Shown here: positions 13,613 to 18,816 of the stretch, piece by piece | Numbering within the stretch: the stretch's first letter is position 1 | Layout of the letters: the number at the start of each line of letters is the position of its first letter | Origin: Candidatus Pacearchaeota archaeon | GTDB taxonomy: Archaea > Nanobdellota > Nanobdellia > Pacearchaeales > GW2011-AR1 | DNA length: 18,816 nucleotides | Assembly: GCA_023133375.1 (NCBI GenBank) | Contig: JAGLWP010000008.1 | Span: 1 to 18,816 of the forward strand | Direction of reading: 5' to 3' | Notes under the pieces: model-generated | What the model saw: the letters and a program-made list of their open reading frames with translations, nothing else | What the model was told of the DNA's origin: nothing | Databases searched by the model: none | Program-made: the position numbers and the translations under genes

Positions 13613-14024
13613 TTTTATAAATATTTAAAATCTCTTTAGTTGCAAATATCTTAATTATTTTTTGTTTTTTAAAATGCTTGTCGTCAGACCAGATTGGACA
13701 GTCAAAAGCAAGAGCACAGGCAATAAAAATAACATCATCCTTATCTATTTTATTCATTATTTTATCTGCTTCTTCTCTAAAATCAACAAAAATTTCCGTA
13801 GGAATTAATCTTATATATTTTAATAATCTTAATAACAAAACATTAAATTCTCTTTCATTAATCTTGGCTTTTCTAATAATTTCAGATTTATAAAAATAAA
13901 TCTCCTTTAATCCCTGTTCTGGAAAAATAAAATTTATATTAAAATCAGTTAAAATTTCTCTTGTAAACCCTTTTTTAATTAATGCAGAAATCACAACATT
14001 AGTATCAATTATTAGGGTATGCAT
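13602..14024 (-). CDS. PIN-domain toxin (VapC-like ribonuclease)
   Basis: The 140-aa PIN domain has the acidic metal site: D7 in IIDTNV, E41 in GLKEIYF, D97 in DKDDVIFIA and D115 in WSDDKHFKK. VapC toxins are Mg-dependent RNases that cleave tRNA or rRNA and are neutralised by a cognate antitoxin. The gene overlaps the antitoxin gene at 14005-14238 by 20 nt, the usual tight coupling. All key residues are present, so it appears intact. Confidence 0.82.
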   Translation of the reverse strand: MHTLIIDTNVVISALIKKGFTREILTDFNINFIFPEQGLKEIYFYKSEIIRKAKINEREFNVLLLRLLKYIRLIPTEIFVDFREEADKIMNKIDKDDVIFIACALAFDCPIWSDDKHFKKQKIIKIFATKEILNIYKNEN

Positions 14025-14238
14025 AAAACTTATCAGCCATTCTTCTTTTTATTTTTTTGCTTATTTCATCCACATCTCTTTTTGTCAATTTACTCTTAGA
14101 AGTTATCTGATTCATTATTTCCAAATCATTTATTCTTTGTTCAATCGCACGCCTTGCTACTTCACTCCATTTTGTTTCTGAAAAAGCTTTCATTTTTTCA
14201 TGCAATTCTTTTGGGATAGATAAAGTCATATTTGCCAT
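14005..14238 (-). CDS. VapB-like ribbon-helix-helix antitoxin
   Basis: The 77-aa protein starts MANMTLSIPKELHEKMK, the beta strand and first helix of a ribbon-helix-helix DNA-binding fold, followed by WSEVARRAIEQRI as the second helix. The charged C-terminus would be the toxin-binding segment. It precedes and overlaps the PIN toxin. An inverted repeat between its TATA box and ATG is a likely operator for autorepression. Confidence 0.8.
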   Translation of the reverse strand: MANMTLSIPKELHEKMKAFSETKWSEVARRAIEQRINDLEIMNQITSKSKLTKRDVDEISKKIKRRMADKFYAYPNN

Positions 14239-14246
14239 ACTTATTT

Positions 14247-14260
14247 ATGTGTTAGCACAT
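14247..14260 (-). promoter_or_regulatory. Candidate VapB operator
   Basis: ATGTGTTAGCACAT is symmetric at 12 of 14 positions and sits just downstream of the minus-strand TATA-like TTTAAATAT (14260-14268), near the expected transcription start. Ribbon-helix-helix antitoxins usually repress from such sites. Confidence 0.45.
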
Positions 14261-14262
14261 AT

Positions 14263-14640
14263 TTAAAGTTTTCTGTCTCTTTTCATTTGGTATTCCTGAT
14301 AATATTTTTTTACATTCTTTTCAGTTACAAAATTGTGGTGCTTAAAACCCCCGCCAAAACATTTAGGAATATGCATTAGTTCGTGAATTATAACTTTTGT
14401 TTTTTCTTCCTCATCTAATTTATCAAACCTTTCTGACAAAAATTCTAAAGCATAAAAAGCTTTTCTCAAAAGAGCACTTTGCATTAATTTTCCCAACGCA
14501 TGACATCTCGCAATTGTTCTGCGGGAAGAACTCCCATAACTCTTAAAACATTTAACATTAGCTAAGTCAACATGAGGAAATAAAATTCTTGAAATCTCTT
14601 CTGCCTGAACTTGAATATCTTTAGCAAATTCATATTTCAT
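14263..14640 (-). CDS. Putative metallopeptidase with HELMH motif
   Basis: Starting at the ATG at 14640 the product is MKYEFAKDIQ..., 125 aa. A GTG at 14652 is possible, but the TATA spacing favours the ATG. HELMHIPKCFGGGFKHH gives an HExxH zinc site with further histidines downstream, as in the small putative metallopeptidase family seen in archaea and phages. There is no signal peptide. It ends just past the VapB operator region on the same strand and shares a promoter region with the divergent gene at 14690. Substrate unknown. Confidence 0.72.
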   Translation of the reverse strand: MKYEFAKDIQVQAEEISRILFPHVDLANVKCFKSYGSSSRRTIARCHALGKLMQSALLRKAFYALEFLSERFDKLDEEEKTKVIIHELMHIPKCFGGGFKHHNFVTEKNVKKYYQEYQMKRDRKL

Positions 14641-14661
14641 ATATAATAACACACAAATCTA

Positions 14662-14670
14662 TTTATATAA
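14662..14670. promoter_or_regulatory. Symmetric TATA box serving divergent genes
   Basis: TTTATATAA reads as a TATA box on both strands. It is centred about 24 nt from the plus-strand ATG at 14690 and about 26 nt from the minus-strand ATG at 14640. Only 49 nt separate the two start codons. Confidence 0.5.
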
Positions 14671-14689
14671 TTGACTGGTAGAAAAAGAT

Positions 14690-15010
14690 ATGACTATAAT
14701 ACAAAAAACAATTGGAGGAGTTACAACAGAAATAGATTTATCTTTAGTAGAAGAAATGACTTCTACATTGGAAAAAACACTTAGAAAAAGAGAGTCTTGG
14801 AAGAATAGAAGTCATGTTGAATATCATTCAGAAATAATGAGAAAAATAAAAAAATTAAACAAAGAACAGTTAGAATATTTCACTAATAAATTGTTAGGTA
14901 TAATTGGAAAATATGCAGATTTATATCAAAAAATTTTGGATGACCCAGAAAAAGAATGTGCAAAAATAAGAGAATATAAAGATTTTTTTGATTTAATGAA
15001 AACGTCTTAA
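14690..15010 (+). CDS. Hypothetical helical protein
   Basis: This 106-aa protein is the only plus-strand gene between 3184 and 18397. It starts MTIIQKTIGGVTTEIDLSLV and then appears mostly helical and highly charged, with K, E and R repeated at helical spacing. No signal peptide, membrane segment or catalytic motif is visible, and no family is recognised. The divergent promoter arrangement links it to the HELMH peptidase. Its stop overlaps the DUF167 stop (TTAA shared). Confidence 0.6.
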   Translation: MTIIQKTIGGVTTEIDLSLVEEMTSTLEKTLRKRESWKNRSHVEYHSEIMRKIKKLNKEQLEYFTNKLLGIIGKYADLYQKILDDPEKECAKIREYKDFFDLMKTS

Positions 15011-15216
15011 ACAACTTCAACAATTTTATTTCTCGAAGTAAAACCAGATTTTATTTTAACTTCTCTTCCAAAATATTTTTTTAAAATTTTAATTAATTTC
15101 AAATTAGCTTTATTATCTACTGCATTTTCTTTCAACCAAACTTCATAATCCCCATCGCTAATTTTCTTTGTTTCTTCTTTAGAAGAATTAGGATGAAGTT
15201 TGATTTTAACTTTCAT
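15007..15216 (-). CDS. DUF167 / YggU family protein
   Basis: The 69-aa protein matches the whole DUF167 fold: KIKLHPNSSKEE, then YEVWLKENAVDNKAN (the family's PPVDGKAN), then FGREVKIKSGFTSRNKIVEV (the SGxxSRxKxV end). Its biochemical role is not established. It overlaps the YchF-like gene by ATGA, so the two are co-translated. Confidence 0.85.
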   Translation of the reverse strand: MKVKIKLHPNSSKEETKKISDGDYEVWLKENAVDNKANLKLIKILKKYFGREVKIKSGFTSRNKIVEVV

Positions 15217-16541
15217 CGCGTCATAATCTCCAATGCATCTCGATGTTTTAATTTATACTCTTTTCCTAAAACTTTTTTATTTCTGGCATCAATTGCCTTG
15301 ATAAAATTTTCTCCAAAATCCGTATGCAAAAAATAAGCAAAATCCAGAGCCGTGCTTCCCTCAGGCAACAAAAAACAATCAGGAAGAACATTACCTTTAC
15401 TATCTACAAGTTTGCTCGCACCTGCAGGAAATATCGCAATGTATTTCAATAAATCAAAAACCGCATAATTCAAAATCTGCTGAACTCCTGTATCTCCATA
15501 AACTTCCAAAACATCTTCTTTAATCTTCGCCAAAGCTTCTCCCTGCTTCGCACTCAAGGGTGGGCGAGCAACTTCATGAGGAGAAGTTATCAAACCGCGT
15601 CGCGGGGTGGGCGAGCGTTTGCACGAGCTCGGCTCACAACCGAGACGAGTGGAGGCGCGAGTGGGGAGGGAATTGCCGAGTGAAGTCGGGAGTTGGGCGG
15701 GGATATCTCCCTTCACTCTAAACTCCCTCTCGCCAGGAATATAATCAATAAGCTCTTCTCTAGCTGCTTCCCTTAAAGCCAATTCAGAATCTGCAGAGCA
15801 AGGTATAATAATCAAATCTGGAAATTTTTCCTTCAACTTCTCATAATTCTCTTTTCCTTTTTCAGTATCAATTTTATTAGCAGCAATAATCATTGGCTTG
15901 CTTTCCTTCCTTAATTCAGATGTAAATTCCTTAACCTGCTCATCATTCCATGTGCTCGCTCTTTCAGGAAAATTCAATTCTCTCAAAACTTTCTTAACCT
16001 GCTCTTCATTAACTTTCAATCCAGAAAACTGCTGTGCAACAGCTTCGGAAAACTTCACATTTTCCATTTCAGTTTTCCTCGCAAAACTTTTCCAAACCTT
16101 TAAAAAAATATTATAATACCATTTATTCAGTTCATCTTCTAAAAAAATAACATCCTGAGAAACATCATAATTCTCAGTTGGCTTACCTTCCACATCTGTC
16201 TTTCCAGAAACATCAACAATATGAATAAACATATCTGCCTGCCTTAGTTCATCCAAGAACTGGTTTCCCAAACCCTTGCCTTCTGAAGCTCCAGGAACCA
16301 AACCTGCAACATCCATTAATTCAACTGGAACAAACCTCTGATGATTTATACAAAATCCATGATTTGGCTGACACTGAGTATTAAACTCTTTATCAATACA
16401 TTCTACTTTAACATAACCAATCCCATGATTAGCTTTTATTGTCGTGAAAGGATAAGAAGCAATTTCAACCTCTGCTAAAGTCGCAGCTTTGAAAAACGTG
16501 CTCTTTCCTACAGACGGCTTTCCAACAAGTCCGATTAACAT
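15213..16541 (-). CDS. OBG-family GTPase, YchF/OLA1-like
   Basis: A translation-associated P-loop GTPase. It has GLVGKPSVGKST (P-loop), a switch 1 region in ASYPFTTI, DVAGLVPGASEGKGLGNQ (switch 2, typical of the OBG group), and ANKID as the base-specificity motif. A C-terminal TGS-like domain covers about 360-442 (VLPDCFLLPEGSTALDFAYFLHTD). The intact NKxD predicts GTP use, unlike bacterial YchF with its altered motif. At 442 aa it is about 45 longer than its relatives because residues 281-328 are an insert between KGD and LSAKQGEALAKI. A TATA-like AATTTTAAAAGG is about 25 nt upstream, at the end of the RelE gene. Confidence 0.93.
   Translation of the reverse strand: MLIGLVGKPSVGKSTFFKAATLAEVEIASYPFTTIKANHGIGYVKVECIDKEFNTQCQPNHGFCINHQRFVPVELMDVAGLVPGASEGKGLGNQFLDELRQADMFIHIVDVSGKTDVEGKPTENYDVSQDVIFLEDELNKWYYNIFLKVWKSFARKTEMENVKFSEAVAQQFSGLKVNEEQVKKVLRELNFPERASTWNDEQVKEFTSELRKESKPMIIAANKIDTEKGKENYEKLKEKFPDLIIIPCSADSELALREAAREELIDYIPGEREFRVKGDIPAQLPTSLGNSLPTRASTRLGCEPSSCKRSPTPRRGLITSPHEVARPPLSAKQGEALAKIKEDVLEVYGDTGVQQILNYAVFDLLKYIAIFPAGASKLVDSKGNVLPDCFLLPEGSTALDFAYFLHTDFGENFIKAIDARNKKVLGKEYKLKHRDALEIMTR
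15558..15701 (-). repeat. GC-rich in-frame insert in the YchF-like GTPase
   Basis: These 144 nt are about 64% GC by hand count (92 of 144) in an otherwise AT-rich gene and add 48 residues rich in P, S, T and R. GGGTGGGCGAGC occurs twice (15558-15569 and 15605-15616), 47 nt apart and thus in different frames. Inverted repeats include AACTTC/GAAGTT, CCGCG-T-CGCGG and CTCGG/CCGAG. ACTCG recurs on the coding strand. Confidence 0.65.
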
Positions 16542-16575
16542 AACATTAAACTACATTTCCACCTTTTAAAATTTC

Positions 16576-16824
16576 CTAGTAGATATTTTTTCTATGTCCA
16601 ATATCTAAAACAAGAATAATCAATTCCCCATATTTTATTTGGTAAATAATTCTATACTTACCAATCCTCAAACTCCATGAACCAGCAAGATTTCCTATAA
16701 GAGGTTTTCCCAAAAAAGGATTTTGCCTTAATAATCTTAATTTCTTAACAATTCTCTGTTGATCAAATTTATCTAATTTTCTAAAAAGTCTCTCAGCAGA
16801 ATTCTTAAAGATTACTTTATACAT
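16576..16824 (-). CDS. RelE/ParE-type toxin
   Basis: The 82-aa protein has the RelE/ParE fold: MYKVIFKNSAERLFRKLD (strand plus helix), a second helix ending in RLLRQNPFLGKPLIGNL, then WSLRIGKYRIIYQI and the terminal strand with GHRKNIY. RelE toxins cleave mRNA on the ribosome; ParE relatives target gyrase. The basic sheet (R and K in LRIGKYRII, plus GHRKNIY) resembles the RelE RNase type. It starts one base past the stop of its antitoxin gene. Confidence 0.85.
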   Translation of the reverse strand: MYKVIFKNSAERLFRKLDKFDQQRIVKKLRLLRQNPFLGKPLIGNLAGSWSLRIGKYRIIYQIKYGELIILVLDIGHRKNIY

Positions 16825-16825
16825 T

Positions 16826-17092
16826 TTATAATCCTAATTCTTTCTCCAATTCTTCAAGAGAAACCCCTGACTCTCCTCTTTCTATTTCCTGCAAAGATTT
16901 TGCTATATTCCTCATTGCTTCTGGGTCAGAAAGAACCTCAATAGTCTCTATCAAACTTTCCCTACTTGCATTAGCAGGACAATTTTCAATCAACCTCAGA
17001 ATCAACTCATTATAACTCTCTCGAGCATGAACTTTTAGAGCATCTAATCTTCCTTTTGTTTGTTTATCAAGCTGTATTGTAGTTATATCCAT
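16826..17092 (-). CDS. Antitoxin of the RelE module
   Basis: The 88-aa protein starts MDITTIQLDKQTKGRLDALK followed by SYNELILRLIE, a strand-helix-helix consistent with a ribbon-helix-helix DNA-binding antitoxin. The acidic C-terminus (SLEELEKELGL) would wrap the toxin. It precedes the RelE-type toxin by one base. A TATA-like box and a direct repeat in its promoter suggest autorepression. Confidence 0.75.
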   Translation of the reverse strand: MDITTIQLDKQTKGRLDALKVHARESYNELILRLIENCPANASRESLIETIEVLSDPEAMRNIAKSLQEIERGESGVSLEELEKELGL

Positions 17093-17096
17093 AGAA

Positions 17097-17113
17097 AACT
17101 ATAATGAACTATA
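17097..17113 (-). promoter_or_regulatory. Candidate operator: direct repeat before the antitoxin
   Basis: AACTATA occurs twice with 3 nt between, a 10-nt period that places both copies on one face of the helix. They lie between the minus-strand TATA (TTTATATTC, 17115-17123) and the ATG at 17092, a good place for a ribbon-helix-helix repressor. Confidence 0.4.
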
Positions 17114-17152
17114 GAATATAAATCTTTCTGTTTATGCCCTCTTTGGGTATTA

Positions 17153-18202
17153 CTAAACGCCTGTTTGCTCTTGCTGTTTTTTCCTCCTAATAATCAAGAG
17201 GATAATTAATATCGCAAGTATTAAAATTGCTATAAGAAGTATAAACATTAAACTTCCTAAAAAATCTGTTGCAGTTTTCTGAACAATTTCAAAATGCGCA
17301 CTTGAAGGAGCCACTCCCCCAGAATATACTAATTCTAATCCAACAATATATTTACCCAAAGGCAGACTACCTGTACCAAAATTTCTCCTGAAGTTCACTT
17401 TTTTCTCAACAAGAACTGTTTCACTCTGAGTCAAATAAACTTTACCGCTATAATCTTTAATTACATAATTCAAAGTTACGTCTAACCTTTCAGGGTCGCC
17501 CATTGGAATCAAAGTAACTCTTGTTCTCAAATCACTGCCCTGTGAAACCTTATAATCTCTGTTCAAAACAACAATGTTTGAGTCAAACAATAAAAGTTTT
17601 GTTTTAATATTCAAAGAAACAGGAATCTTAACTAAACCAACATTTATAGTTCCTGTAAAAATACCTGTCTCATCTAATGCAACAAAAATAACACTAAATT
17701 GTTTTGTTTCACCTGCGGCCAAAGTCAAAGAAGTGTTTCCAAGAATAACCATGTTAGTTAAACCAGACTGGCTAATTGAAACCGTAGCAGAACTCGTACC
17801 AAGATTCTTCACATTTATTACTTGTTCTTTATTTGTATTAATAGCTAAGTTTATATTAATTGATGTTGGAGTAACTGCTATTCTCAGAGTTGGTGTTACT
17901 GCTCCGTTTCCACCTGGAGGAGTTACAGGAGGAACAGCGTCTGCTACACAAATCCCAGAAGTGCAGGTATAACCAGTTCCGCACGTCCCGCAAGTTAATG
18001 TTTTACCGCAACCATCTGGCCAGCTATCACAATTATATCCAAGTTTAGCACAAGTTGTAGGCACGCAACCAAAAAATCCTTCTATGTAACTATCTGGATT
18101 TAGAACAATAACATTACTCCCCCCAGAATTAAGGGAAATAACATCTGCACTAAAAGTAGGAAGCAGCAACATAATTAATGCAAAAATTATAATTTTCCTC
18201 AT
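17153..18202 (-). CDS. Surface protein with cysteine module and C-terminal membrane anchor
   Basis: The ATG at 18202 (MRKIIIFALIML) gives 349 aa; an upstream TTG adds three residues. A signal peptide of about 20 residues is followed by a cysteine-rich module (CVPTTC...CDSWPDGCGKTLTC...CTSGIC). A proline/glycine linker (PPVTPPGG) then leads to beta-sandwich sequence resembling CARDB/Ig-like domains, with repeated strands such as VINVKNLG and ETKQFSVIFV. Near the C-terminus a helix (FLGSLMFILLIAILIL on) is followed by RRKKQQ, so the bulk lies outside the cell with a short basic tail inside. Likely cell-surface adhesion or structural role; the exact function is unknown. Confidence 0.75.
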   Translation of the reverse strand: MRKIIIFALIMLLLPTFSADVISLNSGGSNVIVLNPDSYIEGFFGCVPTTCAKLGYNCDSWPDGCGKTLTCGTCGTGYTCTSGICVADAVPPVTPPGGNGAVTPTLRIAVTPTSININLAINTNKEQVINVKNLGTSSATVSISQSGLTNMVILGNTSLTLAAGETKQFSVIFVALDETGIFTGTINVGLVKIPVSLNIKTKLLLFDSNIVVLNRDYKVSQGSDLRTRVTLIPMGDPERLDVTLNYVIKDYSGKVYLTQSETVLVEKKVNFRRNFGTGSLPLGKYIVGLELVYSGGVAPSSAHFEIVQKTATDFLGSLMFILLIAILILAILIILLIIRRKKQQEQTGV

Positions 18203-18211
18203 AAGAAACAA

Positions 18212-18397
18212 AAAGAAAGATTATTAATAAACTTAACGAGGCATAACTATAATAAATATATTTTACATTATCTACAAATTTTAATATATTTTTATTTATA
18301 CAACTCTATTCAGGATGTAATAAGCAGAGTGCGAGTTTCATTGCTTGGATGTGGGGATAACCAAAAGGTTTAAATAAATGTGGGGGATAACTCCATT
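18212..18397. other. Divergent intergenic region
   Basis: It holds AT-rich promoter sequence for the surface protein (minus-strand TTTATTAAT near 18222-18230, about 24 nt from the ATG at 18202) and the Fic promoter at the right end. A GTGCGAGTTT segment near 18329 resembles GCGCGAGTT pieces at 4020 and 11441. Confidence 0.35.
18349..18390 (+). promoter_or_regulatory. Fic promoter flanked by a direct repeat
   Basis: ATGTGGGGATAAC (18349-18361) and ATGTGGGGGATAAC (from 18378) flank the TATA-like TTTAAATAA (18369-18377), 29 nt apart. The TATA is about 25 nt from the ATG at 18398. A regulator binding both copies would cover the promoter. Confidence 0.45.
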
Positions 18398-18816
18398 ATG
18401 GTATTTGCAAAGAAAATAAAAGTTAAGAATAAAGAATATTGGATTTTAGCTCATTCAGTTAGAAAAGGGAAAAAGATTATTCAGAAGAACAAGTATATCG
18501 GAAAAACCCTGCCGCCTAAAAAAAGATTAGAGCAATTAAAAAAAGAATTTCTAAAAGAACTTTCTGGAGAAAAGTATAAATTTCTTTCAAAAACAGACAT
18601 TGAAAAAATTGAGGAAAAGAAAAAAAGATACAAACAAGAATTAAAAAAAGAATCTGAATCAGAAAAAGGAAAGAGATTAAATGAATTCATGATTCGCTAT
18701 ACTTATGATAGTAATAAACTTGCAGGACTTGATATAACTTTAAGACAAACTTTTTTAATTTTAAAAGAAGGAATAATTCCAAAAAATTTCAGAAATTTAA
18801 AGATAGCTAAAGAATT
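18398..18816 (+). CDS. Fic-family protein, N-terminal part (runs off the window)
   Basis: This partial frame of 139 codons starts MVFAKKIKVKNKEYWILAHS, a short beta-rich start ending in KYIGKTLPPK. A charged coiled region follows, then FMIRYTYDSNKLAG and LDITLRQTFLILKEGIIPK. The last part matches the helix before the Fic core in AMPylating Fic proteins (usual form YNSNxIEGxxLTLRxT). The catalytic HPFxxGNGR would lie beyond the window. The inhibitory motif (S/T)xxxE(G/N) reads SNKLAG (105-110), with alanine in place of glutamate. A TATA-like box implies leaderless transcription. Confidence 0.68.
   Translation, partial: MVFAKKIKVKNKEYWILAHSVRKGKKIIQKNKYIGKTLPPKKRLEQLKKEFLKELSGEKYKFLSKTDIEKIEEKKKRYKQELKKESESEKGKRLNEFMIRYTYDSNKLAGLDITLRQTFLILKEGIIPKNFRNLKIAKE

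Noticed and set aside
16576..16824. RelE-type toxin acting on the gyrase in this window, as ParE does.
   Set aside because: Basic-sheet residues look more like RNase RelE types and nothing in sequence links it to gyrase.
4015..18335. GCGAGT-type hexamer recurring between genes (about 4023, 11444, 18329) and in the YchF-like insert.
   Set aside because: Slightly more frequent than composition predicts by rough estimate, but too short for a firm repeat family without a genome-wide count.

Overview
The window comes from an AT-rich archaeon. It carries aIF2-gamma, Kae1, L7Ae, S28e and L24e, which are archaeal/eukaryal-type genes. Many operon-leading genes have a TATA-like box about 25 nt upstream of the start codon, so their mRNAs are probably leaderless. 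A bacterial-type DNA gyrase, several very small proteins, and secreted proteins of a style common in small-genome archaea suggest a DPANN lineage such as Woesearchaeota or Pacearchaeota. That placement is inference.

Layout. Bases 1-3183 (+) carry aIF2-gamma, a cysteine-rich secreted protein and a RecB/Cas4-like nuclease. Bases 3180-5157 (-) are accessory: a DUF2283 protein with a partner, a stray copy of the nuclease tail, a gluzincin-like metallopeptidase and a small lipoprotein-like protein. Bases 5229-10170 (-) form a gyrase operon, gyrB - cupin - zinc ribbon - gyrA, with overlapping ends and strong Shine-Dalgarno sites. Bases 10317-11193 (-) carry L7Ae - S28e - (41-codon ORF) - L24e. Bases 11470-12747 (-) are Kae1. 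Next come a TM2-domain relic, a lysine-rich small protein, a VapBC-like module followed by DUF192, and a divergent pair of genes sharing one symmetric TATA box. Bases 15007-17092 (-) hold a RelE-type module, a YchF/OLA1-like GTPase and DUF167. The right end has a membrane-anchored surface protein and the start of a Fic-family protein running off the window.

The most unusual signal is a set of in-frame, GC-rich, repeat-bearing inserts in two universally conserved proteins, Kae1 (three sites) and the YchF-like GTPase (one 144-nt block of about 64% GC by hand count). They contain short repeats read in different frames. One palindrome occurs twice in Kae1 with paired arm changes, TGCCGAGCGGCA versus CACCGAGCGGTG. 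This resembles the coding palindromic elements known from Rickettsia, here apparently in an archaeon.

No rRNA, tRNA or CRISPR array was recognised. No gene-free stretch exceeds 300 bases; the longest, 11194-11469, holds a promoter and two hairpins.
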